From Gallionella sp. UBA4737 (GTDB lineage Bacteria > Pseudomonadota > Gammaproteobacteria > Burkholderiales > Gallionellaceae): 25,841 bases of DNA. The notes beneath the pieces were generated by a model. The model had not been told where the DNA came from and did no database searches. It saw only the letters and a list, made by a program, of their open reading frames with translations. How positions within the stretch are numbered: position 1 is the first letter of the stretch; each line of letters opens with the position of its first letter. Below, piece by piece: positions 1-8,191 of the stretch. The stretch is taken from NCBI GenBank assembly GCA_002403995.1, contig DHIV01000049.1, positions 18,264 to 44,104 on the forward strand, read 5' to 3'. Both the position numbers and the translations under genes were made by a program.

Positions 1-1
1 T

Positions 2-1435
2 CTTAAATCGGTGCAGCTCGCCATTAAACAAGCTGATGAAGCAAAAAATCAGCAGTTGGCTAGACTCGCAGAGGAGAAGCAGAAGGCTCTTTCCGAAAAA
101 GGAGTCGATACTGCCATGCTCCAAGGTATCGACTTGGGAATTAGCAAGCAAAGCGAGGATATCCGCGCGGCTGAAGGATGGGTTGGGCGAGTTAATGCAT
201 GGCGATTCTGGCGCGAAAACGAATTGCCCAAGCGAGCTAAGCAGGACGAGACAGCTAAGGCTTGCCGAAAAGAGCAACAAACGTTGAGCAATAAAAAAGA
301 TGCCCTCTCCCACCAATGGCGGGCACGGCAACAAGAGATTCAAGCAAAGATGAATGACCTGGAAAGCAGATTGTCTGTTCTCGTTCAAGATCAAACGCTC
401 ATTACGAACAAGGTCGCGGACTTGTCGGATTTTCCCGCCGATCAGGATGTCGTGAAGCAACCATTCGACACCTCCTGGAGCGTTGCACACCTGTTTGGTC
501 AAGCTCTCACCCTTTTCTCCAATCGCAAGAATTTTCGCAATGAGCTGATAATCAGAATCCGTAAGATCAAGTCTTCATTCAGCAACGTGCGCGGTTCACC
601 GACTGAGCAGTATTTCAGCACGACACACGCTGACGTAGACCCGGACGACAGTAACCCATCCGCATGGGTCAAGCCGCTGCATGATTGGTACTCATTGAAA
701 CATGAGGCATGCCGCCACCTCCTGATGATGCAGGCACGCTCCTATGGCAGCCTTATTTCTGAGTTCCATAACAAGCTGACCCAGTTTCACAAGGAGGTCG
801 GGCGATTCAACAGCGACATCCAGAAGGCACTCAACCAAACTAGTGTATTCAGATGCATATCGAGTATCACCATCCATTTTGACTCCTCGCTGGAGAAGTT
901 GAAATACTGGGATGACGTGAAGAAATTCAACGCCATCCACCAAGCGTGGGCTTCTTCTGGTCGGGATATGCCAACCGCCGAGTTCGCGGAAGGGCTCAAG
1001 CGGCTCGTCAGTCACTGGGAAGTGCGCGAAGGTATCCGTGCAGAACGCCGCAAACTGATCAACATCCGTGGCCATGTGGTTGAGAACGGCAACCCGAAGA
1101 CTTTTCGCACGACTGCCGACCTCGAAAAACTGTCTTCCAACGGGCTGTCCTACCTCATTCTTTGCACCATCTTCGTCGCCTTCATCCGAAAAATCCGTGG
1201 AGACGCAAACGTACAAATCACTTGGGCTGTAGACGAGCTACTCGATCTGGATTCGCGCAATATCCATGACTTGCTGATCATGTTGCAACAGAATGGCATT
1301 CGCCTGTTCTCCGCTTGTCCAGAGGCCAATCTGGATATTCTGGTTCAGTTTGCCAAACTGTATCGAGTGCAGCGGACTGCGAATCACCCGGAAATTGTCG
1401 AGTTTGTCATAGATATGGGAGATAAAAATGTTTGA
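2..1435 (+). CDS. MukB/JetC-like SMC-type ATPase, C-terminal part (5' end cut by window)
   Basis: The frame is open to the left edge, so the N-terminus with the Walker A loop lies outside the window. Counting from the GTG at 11, residues 1-35 and about 70-135 are charged, heptad-like coiled coil. Residues 371-380 (LEKLSSNGLS) sit where SMC proteins carry the ABC signature. Residues 401-409 (VQITWAVDE) form a Walker B strand ending in D408-E409, followed by LLDLDSRNI and then SACPE. This order closely parallels the end of MukB (signature, LDEAARLDARSI, then AAPE). SMC condensins of this group use ATP to extrude DNA loops. The gene overlaps the next one by 8 bp and opens a four-gene operon whose partners look like MukE, MukF and a Toprim protein, so a Wadjet/MksB role is inferred. 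A RecN/Rad50-type ATPase is a less likely alternative. Confidence 0.75.
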   Translation, partial: LKSVQLAIKQADEAKNQQLARLAEEKQKALSEKGVDTAMLQGIDLGISKQSEDIRAAEGWVGRVNAWRFWRENELPKRAKQDETAKACRKEQQTLSNKKDALSHQWRARQQEIQAKMNDLESRLSVLVQDQTLITNKVADLSDFPADQDVVKQPFDTSWSVAHLFGQALTLFSNRKNFRNELIIRIRKIKSSFSNVRGSPTEQYFSTTHADVDPDDSNPSAWVKPLHDWYSLKHEACRHLLMMQARSYGSLISEFHNKLTQFHKEVGRFNSDIQKALNQTSVFRCISSITIHFDSSLEKLKYWDDVKKFNAIHQAWASSGRDMPTAEFAEGLKRLVSHWEVREGIRAERRKLINIRGHVVENGNPKTFRTTADLEKLSSNGLSYLILCTIFVAFIRKIRGDANVQITWAVDELLDLDSRNIHDLLIMLQQNGIRLFSACPEANLDILVQFAKLYRVQRTANHPEIVEFVIDMGDKNV

Positions 1436-2054
1436 GCGCGTGATATTCCAGTTGCTCGAAGGAGCATTCATCTGCCGCGTGTCACACCCGGACACCTTCG
1501 ACTTTCTGTGTGATGAAAACAACCTGCGGACGGTTCAAGATTTTCTTGCCAAGATCGGTCGACGCATAGTCAGAACGTCGAAGCAGTCCGGTTTTTACCT
1601 TGTCTTTTCCGCTTACGGTGAGCAAGAGCGTGCCGCAATCCGCTCGAATTACGCAGACATCAAGAATAATCTCATTCCGGTAATTTCATTCTTCAACCTG
1701 GTGATTCGCGTGACAGGACAAGAGGATATTCTGATGTACGATACCGCTATCGAGGCTGATACCCTGATTGGCAAAATCGACCAAGACATCTCATTACGCA
1801 ACGAACTGCAATCGCTTGGCACACGCTTTAAGACGATTTCATCGGATACCAAACAACGTAAGTTGCTGGACAACATATTCAAACTGCTGGTCAATGACGG
1901 TTACCTGAAACTGGCTAACCCGGAGCGGGCAATCTATCAGGTCACATCCAAAATCGAGTATCTCCTCGATGTCATCAAATTTATCCATGAAACCGACGAA
2001 ACGCTGAAGGTTGGTGATGAGCAGCCTGAAAGCGAAACTGGTAGCCTGATATGA
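1428..2054 (+). CDS. MukE/JetB-like condensin accessory protein
   Basis: This 208-residue protein starts at ATG 1428 behind a good ribosome binding site (GGGAG at 1417-1421, 6-nt spacer), inside the end of the ATPase gene. The N-terminus (LLEGAFICRVSHPDTFDFL, then VQDFLAKIGRRIV and SGFYLVF) resembles the first winged helix of MukE/JetB-type proteins. The C-terminal part (KLLDNIFKLLVNDGYLKL, then IYQVTSKIEYLLDVIKFI) looks like a second winged helix. MukE/JetB proteins bind the kleisin and regulate the SMC motor. Length is near that of MukE and DUF4194-type JetB proteins. The assignment rests on fold-like pattern, length and operon position, not on a recognised signature. No signal peptide or membrane segment is present. 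Confidence 0.55.
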   Translation: MFERVIFQLLEGAFICRVSHPDTFDFLCDENNLRTVQDFLAKIGRRIVRTSKQSGFYLVFSAYGEQERAAIRSNYADIKNNLIPVISFFNLVIRVTGQEDILMYDTAIEADTLIGKIDQDISLRNELQSLGTRFKTISSDTKQRKLLDNIFKLLVNDGYLKLANPERAIYQVTSKIEYLLDVIKFIHETDETLKVGDEQPESETGSLI

Positions 2055-3286
2055 GTAAACTCTCAAACGACTTGCTATCACATGCGCTGAATGCGATTGC
2101 CAAGCATCAGGATATGATCCATGAGGTATACAGCAAGGGGCGCTATATTAAAAACGGCTCGAAGACCGACCGTGATGCCTACGAGCTGCACCAAAACCGC
2201 ATATTTGTTGCGGATGGTCGGGAGACATACCGACTTTCAAGCTTCATTACCAAGTTCTTCGATGAAGTGACCCAGAAACAGCGGTTGTTCGAACTGCTCG
2301 GCGACAATGCCGGCGCTCAGGTCAACCGTATTTTCCAGCTGCTGGACGAGTATGAAAAGGCTGTCTTTGCAATTCGTGTTGAAGATGCCGACCATGTGTC
2401 CGCACAATTCCATGATGCTTGCGCCGACTTGTCGGACACCTTTAGCTCTGGCATTTCAAAGTTGCTCAATCTGGCTGAGACGAACTTTGCCGTGGTCAAC
2501 TCCATTGATGCAAAGACTCGGCAGAACGAACACTATCTGCGTCAGGCCAAGCGTTTCAGTGATGCGCTCGAATCCCTTGACAGGTTCGGCATCGAGCAGC
2601 AATTTGAAGCGGGATATTGCGATTTCGAGCCGCTGGAGATTTCGTACCGTGCACTCATCTCTGACCGCAAGGCGGAGTGGCATACCGAGATTTCCCGGCT
2701 ACTGCATTTCTTCGAGACCTACCTGTACCAGCTACGCTCCATTGCGCCGGATGTGAAGCGTTTTCGGCAATTTGCAAATTTCCTCCAGCAAAATCCAGGG
2801 TACGAGCTACCTGAGTTGGAAGAGACTCATCACCGACCATTGTGGATGATGCGCGCCACTGGTATCAGCCCAGTGGCTTATTCTGATGTAAGGGATGTAT
2901 CCTCCTTTGAATACCTGCGAGAGATTGCCACACAACTCCCCGTTCGCAAGGACGTTGTTGTCAGAGAGCGAGAATCCGGACGCATCGAGCGTAGCGCGAA
3001 CAAGTCGACCGAGACGCTCAAGTTGCAGCCACATCATGTTGCATTGGGCCGTTTCGCCAAAGCTGCTTTTCGTTCCTCAACCCCTTTGTCCGCCTTAGAC
3101 TGGAAGCGCCAGAACTTTCCCGACATCGGCGTACCGGATGAAGTGTGGTTGCTACTAGTCATACATTCAAGAAACAGTCACCGTAAGGAATTTTCAAGGC
3201 TGCGATACCAAAATGTCGAACGACGCGGAGAGTCACGCATCTCAAGAAATCTGTACGTTCGGGATGTGATGGTTCATGGAAGCTAG
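2051..3286 (+). CDS. probable MukF/JetA-like kleisin subunit
   Basis: This 411-residue protein starts at ATG 2051, overlapping the previous stop in an ATGA junction that implies translational coupling. It is almost entirely helical. Residues about 60-190 contain long amphipathic helices (QRLFELLGDNAGAQVNRIF, then ISKLLNLAETNFAVVNSID), followed by a mixed region. The C-terminal 90 residues are basic and contain WLLLVIHSR, resembling a winged-helix segment. No enzymatic motif is visible. In MukBEF and Wadjet systems the remaining large, helical, non-enzymatic subunit is the kleisin (MukF/JetA), which bridges the SMC heads. Here it follows the MukE-like gene, the reverse of the usual F-E order. 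The kleisin call is inferred from neighbours and helical content. Confidence 0.45.
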   Translation: MSKLSNDLLSHALNAIAKHQDMIHEVYSKGRYIKNGSKTDRDAYELHQNRIFVADGRETYRLSSFITKFFDEVTQKQRLFELLGDNAGAQVNRIFQLLDEYEKAVFAIRVEDADHVSAQFHDACADLSDTFSSGISKLLNLAETNFAVVNSIDAKTRQNEHYLRQAKRFSDALESLDRFGIEQQFEAGYCDFEPLEISYRALISDRKAEWHTEISRLLHFFETYLYQLRSIAPDVKRFRQFANFLQQNPGYELPELEETHHRPLWMMRATGISPVAYSDVRDVSSFEYLREIATQLPVRKDVVVRERESGRIERSANKSTETLKLQPHHVALGRFAKAAFRSSTPLSALDWKRQNFPDIGVPDEVWLLLVIHSRNSHRKEFSRLRYQNVERRGESRISRNLYVRDVMVHGS

Positions 3287-4145
3287 ACTGGTCATGATGT
3301 TGTTGCGCTGTGTCCAATCGGACAGCGAACGGTTCAAGGTGAATGCATCGCTCGACGCCTTCGTGCGTGACTACGGGTCACAAGTCGGGGAGCGAAAGGG
3401 AGCATCCATCTACATGACACCCGCTCAGAAACGCGTCATTCGCGAGTTACTGTTCAGCGAGGGGGTGAGCGCTGATACATCGCCGGACGCATGGGATGGG
3501 TTGACACGGGCCGAAGCATTGTCCGTTGGCAACAACGAGAAGTTTACACATGAGCCAGTCAAGCGCCGCCGCGTCGCCGTCAAAGCTCTCCGCCCTTCGC
3601 TACTGCTAGTACTGAATGGACAGCCACTACTCTTGCCTGCGCGCTGCCATGTAGAGGTGGACTTTGCCGAGCTGGGTGATATGGCGCAGCACGACTGGAT
3701 CGTGGTGGTCGAGAACTGGGAATGCTTCAATGACATCCATGTGGCAGCAGATAACCTTGTATTCCCCGGCCAGAACCCTCTGATCGTATGGCGTGGAGAC
3801 AAAGACAGCGTGAGGAGTGACGACATGCTGGCGATGTTGCACAACCTGAAACAGCCAGTGGCCGCCTTTGTGGATTACGACCCAAGTGGCATGGTGATTG
3901 CACGTTCTCTACCCCGCTTAGAAATGGTCATCGCACCACCACTTGATGAGCTGGCAAAGATGATGCAGAGCGGTTTGATTGAACGGTATATGAATCAGAT
4001 TGCCGGATGCCGAGCTGTGCTTGAACAAAAGGATGTCGCTTGCGTTGCCGACATATGGGATGTAATTCGATTGTCTGGGCGCGCATTGCCGCAGGAGATT
4101 TTATTAATAAGAGAAAAGAAAATTCATCGTCATCTGCTGACATAA
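3276..4145 (+). CDS. Toprim-domain protein, JetD/MksG-like putative DNA-cleaving subunit
   Basis: This 289-residue protein overlaps the previous gene by 11 bp. The first ~105 residues look like a DNA-binding winged-helix region. Residues 142-151 (IVVVENWECF) carry the Toprim glutamate (E146), and residues 195-204 (VAAFVDYDPS) carry the DxD pair (D200, D202). Toprim domains of topoisomerase VI/Spo11 type coordinate magnesium for DNA strand cleavage. In Wadjet/MksBEFG systems the Toprim subunit (JetD/MksG) cuts plasmid DNA after loop extrusion by the SMC motor. The protein is shorter than classical JetD (about 380-400 residues), consistent with a compact variant. It is the last gene of the operon and converges with pgi. 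The Toprim reading is strong; the defence role follows from context. Confidence 0.7.
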   Translation: MEARLVMMLLRCVQSDSERFKVNASLDAFVRDYGSQVGERKGASIYMTPAQKRVIRELLFSEGVSADTSPDAWDGLTRAEALSVGNNEKFTHEPVKRRRVAVKALRPSLLLVLNGQPLLLPARCHVEVDFAELGDMAQHDWIVVVENWECFNDIHVAADNLVFPGQNPLIVWRGDKDSVRSDDMLAMLHNLKQPVAAFVDYDPSGMVIARSLPRLEMVIAPPLDELAKMMQSGLIERYMNQIAGCRAVLEQKDVACVADIWDVIRLSGRALPQEILLIREKKIHRHLLT

Positions 4146-4278
4146 CAGTCAGATAATAAAGTGAGCGTCAGCTTTGTGATTAGCAAGCAAACTTTCGGTT
4201 TTGGCACATAACCGTCCGTCAAATCCCGAGTTTATCTTGCCGTCGAGCTGATACCCGTTGAGGCAGTCGACTATCGTT

Positions 4279-5916
4279 TCAGCGTGCAAGGTAGTGGTTG
4301 ATCAATCCGTTCGTCGAAGCATCATGCCTTGTAGCAGAAGCCGCATCACGCAATTCCGGCAATATCTTCCCCGCCAGCTGTTTGCCCAGCTCCACACCCC
4401 ATTGGTCGAAGGGGTTGATGTTCCACACCACGCTTTGCACGAACACTTTGTGCTCGTACAGCGCGATCAGCATGCCCAGCGTGTGCGGGTCGAGCTTGTC
4501 GAACAGCAGGGTGTTGGTCGGTTTGTTGCCTGGAAACACCTTGTGCGGCAGCAGGGCTTCCAGCGCTTCGCCATGCAAGCCTTGCGCTTCCAGTTCGGCG
4601 CGCGCTTCTGCTGCGGTCTTGCCGACCATCAAGGCTTCGGTTTGTGCGAAACAGTTGGCGAGCAGGATGGCGTGGTGTTCGCCGAGCGGATTCTGGCTAT
4701 GCATGGGTGCGAGAAAATCCGCCGGGATCATGCGTGTGCCCTGGTGGATGAGTTGGTAGAAGGCGTGCTGGCCGTTGGTACCGGGTTCGCCCCACACCAC
4801 CATGCCGGTATCGTAATCCACCGCGTTGCCGTCGCGATCCACGCGCTTGCCGTTGCTCTCCATCTCCAGTTGTTGCAGGTAGGCGGGGAAGCGATGCAGG
4901 TATTGATCGTAGGGAAACACGGCCTTAGAGCCTGCGCCGAAGAAGTTGCCATACCAGATATCCAGCAGCCCCATCAGCACCGGAATGTTTTTGTCCATTG
5001 GTGCGCTGCGAAAGTGTTCATCCATCGCATACGCACCGCCCAACAATTCCTCGAACTTGTCCATGCCGATAAATAGCGCGATGGGCAGGCCGATGGCCGA
5101 CCATAGCGAATAGCGTCCGCCGACCCAATCCCAGAACTCGAATACGTTATGCGGATCGATGCCGAATTTTGCGGTGGCTTCGAGGTTGGTGGAGACGGCG
5201 GCAAAATGTTTTGCCACGGCCTGCTCATCGCCCAGTTTTTCGACCAGCCAGGCGCGCGCAGAGCGGGCATTGGTCAGGGTCTCCTGCGTGGTGAAGGTTT
5301 TGGAGCTGACGATGAACAGTGTGGTTGCGGCGTCCAGTTTTTTCAGCGTTTCGACCAATTGCGTGCCGTCCACGTTGGAAACAAAATGCGCGCGCAGATT
5401 CTGCCTTGCATAAGGCTTGAGAGCTTCGCACACCATCAATGGCCCGAGGTCTGAACCGCCGATACCGATGTTGACGATGTCGGTGATAGCCTTGCCGGTG
5501 TGTCCGAGAAGTTTGCCGCTGCGCACCGCATCGGAGAAGCGGCGCATCAGCCCCAGTACACGCCGTATATCCGGCATGACATCTTTGCCGTCCATCAGCA
5601 CCGGGCGCTCGGAACGGTTGCGCAGTGCGGTGTGCAGCGCGGCGCGGTGTTCGGTGGAGTTGATCTTGTCGCCGCTGAACATGCTTTCGATGTGTGCGGA
5701 CAGTTGTGATTGTTCAGCTAACGCGACCAGTAATTTGACGGTTTCGGTGCTGATACGGTTCTTGGAGTAATCGAACAGCAGGTTTTCGAGCTTGAGCGAA
5801 AACTTATCGAAACGCGCCGGGTCGTCGCGGAACATCTGGCGCATCTGGAGTGGTTCGATAACTGCGTGATGCGCTTCAAGCGCTTGCCATACGGGGGATA
5901 GGGTAAGTTTTGACAT
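4279..5916 (-). CDS. pgi: glucose-6-phosphate isomerase
   Basis: The 545-residue cytosolic enzyme interconverts glucose-6-phosphate and fructose-6-phosphate. Family landmarks are all present: GGSDLGP (153-159) and SKTFTTQET (205-213) for phosphate binding, signature 1 DWVGGRYSLWSAIG (263-276), the GQHAFYQL segment, and the C-terminal signature NPFDQWGVELGK. Length matches the bacterial family (about 545-550). It lies 29 bp downstream of glgB on the same strand and is probably co-transcribed with it. That links the sugar-phosphate pool to glycogen branching and to divergent glgC. Its 3' end converges with the condensin operon across 133 bp in which I see no clear terminator. Confidence 0.97.
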   Translation of the reverse strand: MSKLTLSPVWQALEAHHAVIEPLQMRQMFRDDPARFDKFSLKLENLLFDYSKNRISTETVKLLVALAEQSQLSAHIESMFSGDKINSTEHRAALHTALRNRSERPVLMDGKDVMPDIRRVLGLMRRFSDAVRSGKLLGHTGKAITDIVNIGIGGSDLGPLMVCEALKPYARQNLRAHFVSNVDGTQLVETLKKLDAATTLFIVSSKTFTTQETLTNARSARAWLVEKLGDEQAVAKHFAAVSTNLEATAKFGIDPHNVFEFWDWVGGRYSLWSAIGLPIALFIGMDKFEELLGGAYAMDEHFRSAPMDKNIPVLMGLLDIWYGNFFGAGSKAVFPYDQYLHRFPAYLQQLEMESNGKRVDRDGNAVDYDTGMVVWGEPGTNGQHAFYQLIHQGTRMIPADFLAPMHSQNPLGEHHAILLANCFAQTEALMVGKTAAEARAELEAQGLHGEALEALLPHKVFPGNKPTNTLLFDKLDPHTLGMLIALYEHKVFVQSVVWNINPFDQWGVELGKQLAGKILPELRDAASATRHDASTNGLINHYLAR

Positions 5917-5945
5917 GAAGGTCAGTTCAAACCAACAGCGAGCGA

Positions 5946-8108
5946 TTATGCCTCGGGCACGAGAATGACACCGGCCAGTGGCGGCAACGCAATCTCGGCG
6001 GAGTAGGGCAGACCCATCCAGGGAACCGCTTGCGCATTGATCAATCCGGCATTGCCGATGTTGCTGCCCGCGTAATACTGCGAATCGCTGTTCAGCACTT
6101 CACGATATTGGGCTTGCGTGGGCAAGCCGATGCGATAGTGGTTGCGCGGGACTGGCGTAAGGTTAAGGGCGATAATCGCACTGGAACCGTCGCGTGCACG
6201 ACGCTGGTAAGACAACACTGATTTTTCCGCATCGTTGCAGTCTATCCAGGAGAATCCCTCATGCTGGAAATCCAGATCGTACAGCGCGGGCAGCTTGCTA
6301 TACAGCCGGTTAAGGTCATGGGTCAGGTTTTGCATGCCGCGATGCAATTCTTCTCCCAATTGCCACCACTCCAATTCCCACTTTGATTGCCACTCCCGCC
6401 CCTGGGCGATCTCGTTGCCCATGAAGTTGAGTTTCTTGCCAAGGCTGGTCATTTGATAAGTCAGCAACAAACGCAAATTGGCGAATTTTTGCCAGGCATC
6501 ACCGGGCATCTTGGACAGCAGCGAACCCTTGCCATGCACGACTTCATCATGCGAGAACGGCAGCACGAAGTTTTCTGTGTAGGCGTAAAGCTGGCCGAAA
6601 GTGAGCTCGTTATGATGGTAACGGCGGTGCACCGGCTCGTGGCGGAAATAACTCAGCGTATCGTTCATCCAGCCCATATTCCACTTTATCGAGAATCCCA
6701 ATCCGCCCAGATAAACGGGCCGTGACACACCCGGCCAGGCGGTGGATTCCTCGGCCATGGTCAGCGCGCCGGGAAACTCGTCATGCACCATGATGTTCAA
6801 CTCGCGCAGAAAAGCCACCGCTTCGAGGTTCTCGCGTCCGCCGTATTTGTTGGGCAGCCATTCACCCGCCTTGCGCGAATAATCCAGATACAACATGGAA
6901 GCGACCGCATCCACGCGCAGCCCGTCGAAGTGGAATTCGGACAACCAGAAATGCGCGCTGGACATCAGGAAACTCTTCACTTCGCTGCGCCCGTAATTGA
7001 AGATGTGCGTACCCCAATCCTGGTGGAAGCCGAGACGCGGGTCTGCATGCTCATACAGTGCCGTGCCGTCAAAGCGCGCCAGCGCCCAGCTGTCTTGTGG
7101 AAAATGCGCCGGCACCCAATCCAGGATCACGCCTATACCCGCCTGATGGCAGGTATCGATGAGATTGCGTAACTCGTCGGGAGAGCCAAAGCGGCTGGTC
7201 GCGGCGAAATATCCGGTCGCCTGATAACCCCACGATTCATCCAGAGGATGTTCGGAAAGCGGCATGAACTCGATATGTGTGTAGCCCATGCCCTTGACGT
7301 AAGGCACCAGGTCGGCTGCCAATTCGTTATAGGTGTAGAAGCGGCCATCCGGGTGGCGCTTCCACGAGCCGGCATGGATTTCGTAGATGTTGATTGCGCC
7401 ATGCAGCCAGTCCCATTGTCCGCGCTGCTTTAACCATTCTGCGTCTTGCCAGCGATGTTCATTGGCAGGCGCAGTGAGTGAGGCTGTGCCGGGGCGCAAC
7501 TCATAACCTTGCGCATAAGGGTCGGTCTTGGTCAAAAGTTGGCCGGTGTTGCGGTTGCGGATCTCATAGCGATACAGCGCATTCTGTTTGAGCTCGGGAA
7601 TAAACAATTCCCACACCCCGCTGGAACCGAGGGAGCGCATCGGATGAATACGACCATCCCAGTTGTTGAACTCACCCACCACGCTGACACGCTCGGCGTT
7701 CGGAGCCCAAACGGCAAACCTGATGCCTTTTACGTCGTTGATTTCGACGGCATGCGAGCCGAGCATCCAATAGCCCTGGTGCAAATTTCCTTCACCGAAC
7801 AAATACAGATCCTGCTGCGAAATATTTGAAGGGAATTGGTATGGATCGAAGATTTCGTGGGCTGCACTGCCATAGTGTATGCGCAGACGGTAGGGGCGGG
7901 CCGGTTCCGTTTTGCCGCGCCATTCGAATAGTCCCGTCGGGTGAATGCGCTTGAGTGGTTCGCTGCCGCTTTTGCTGAGCAGGGCAACTTGCGTGGCATG
8001 AGGCTCGTATACGCGGATGACCCACTCCGGACCTTCGTGATGCAGACCGAGTAACCCGAACGGATCGTAGAGGCGTGTCTGCAGCAGCGATTCAATCAGC
8101 GTATCCAC
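5946..8108 (-). CDS. glgB: 1,4-alpha-glucan branching enzyme (GH13, CBM48)
   Basis: The 720-residue protein starts with GTG at 8108, behind a GAGGGA-type ribosome binding site. It introduces alpha-1,6 branches into glycogen. The first ~220 residues are the N1/CBM48-type modules (FAVWAPNAERVSVVGEFNNW at 131-150). The GH13 barrel follows, with region II DGLRVDAVAS (nucleophile D400), region III MAEES (acid/base E453) and region IV FSHDE (D521). These sit five residues before the E. coli equivalents, as expected for a full-length enzyme. It is the first gene of a leftward glgB-pgi pair and diverges from glgC across an 83-bp intergenic region, so both sides are probably co-regulated. Confidence 0.97.
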   Translation of the reverse strand: MDTLIESLLQTRLYDPFGLLGLHHEGPEWVIRVYEPHATQVALLSKSGSEPLKRIHPTGLFEWRGKTEPARPYRLRIHYGSAAHEIFDPYQFPSNISQQDLYLFGEGNLHQGYWMLGSHAVEINDVKGIRFAVWAPNAERVSVVGEFNNWDGRIHPMRSLGSSGVWELFIPELKQNALYRYEIRNRNTGQLLTKTDPYAQGYELRPGTASLTAPANEHRWQDAEWLKQRGQWDWLHGAINIYEIHAGSWKRHPDGRFYTYNELAADLVPYVKGMGYTHIEFMPLSEHPLDESWGYQATGYFAATSRFGSPDELRNLIDTCHQAGIGVILDWVPAHFPQDSWALARFDGTALYEHADPRLGFHQDWGTHIFNYGRSEVKSFLMSSAHFWLSEFHFDGLRVDAVASMLYLDYSRKAGEWLPNKYGGRENLEAVAFLRELNIMVHDEFPGALTMAEESTAWPGVSRPVYLGGLGFSIKWNMGWMNDTLSYFRHEPVHRRYHHNELTFGQLYAYTENFVLPFSHDEVVHGKGSLLSKMPGDAWQKFANLRLLLTYQMTSLGKKLNFMGNEIAQGREWQSKWELEWWQLGEELHRGMQNLTHDLNRLYSKLPALYDLDFQHEGFSWIDCNDAEKSVLSYQRRARDGSSAIIALNLTPVPRNHYRIGLPTQAQYREVLNSDSQYYAGSNIGNAGLINAQAVPWMGLPYSAEIALPPLAGVILVPEA

Positions 8109-8191
8109 CTAATTCCCTCATTTGCCTTGTCTAGTAGGACAATTGTAAACGATAATGACGACACGCTAGAAGGTTTATCGGGAGCGAAAAA
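8109..8191. promoter_or_regulatory. divergent glgB/glgC promoter region
   Basis: These 83 bp separate two divergent glycogen genes and must hold both promoters. For glgC a plausible sigma70 pair is TTGTCT (8127-8132) and GATAAT (8151-8156) with an 18-bp spacer. For glgB a possible minus-strand -10 is TACAAT (complement of 8142-8147), but its -35 is poor. The glgC ribosome binding site GGGAG lies 7 nt before ATG 8192. Promoter positions are inferred from consensus alone. Confidence 0.35.

Noticed and set aside
4258..5076. 272-codon plus-strand open frame
   Set aside because: It is antisense to pgi, whose motifs are complete. The frame arises from GC-rich codon bias and gives no recognisable protein.
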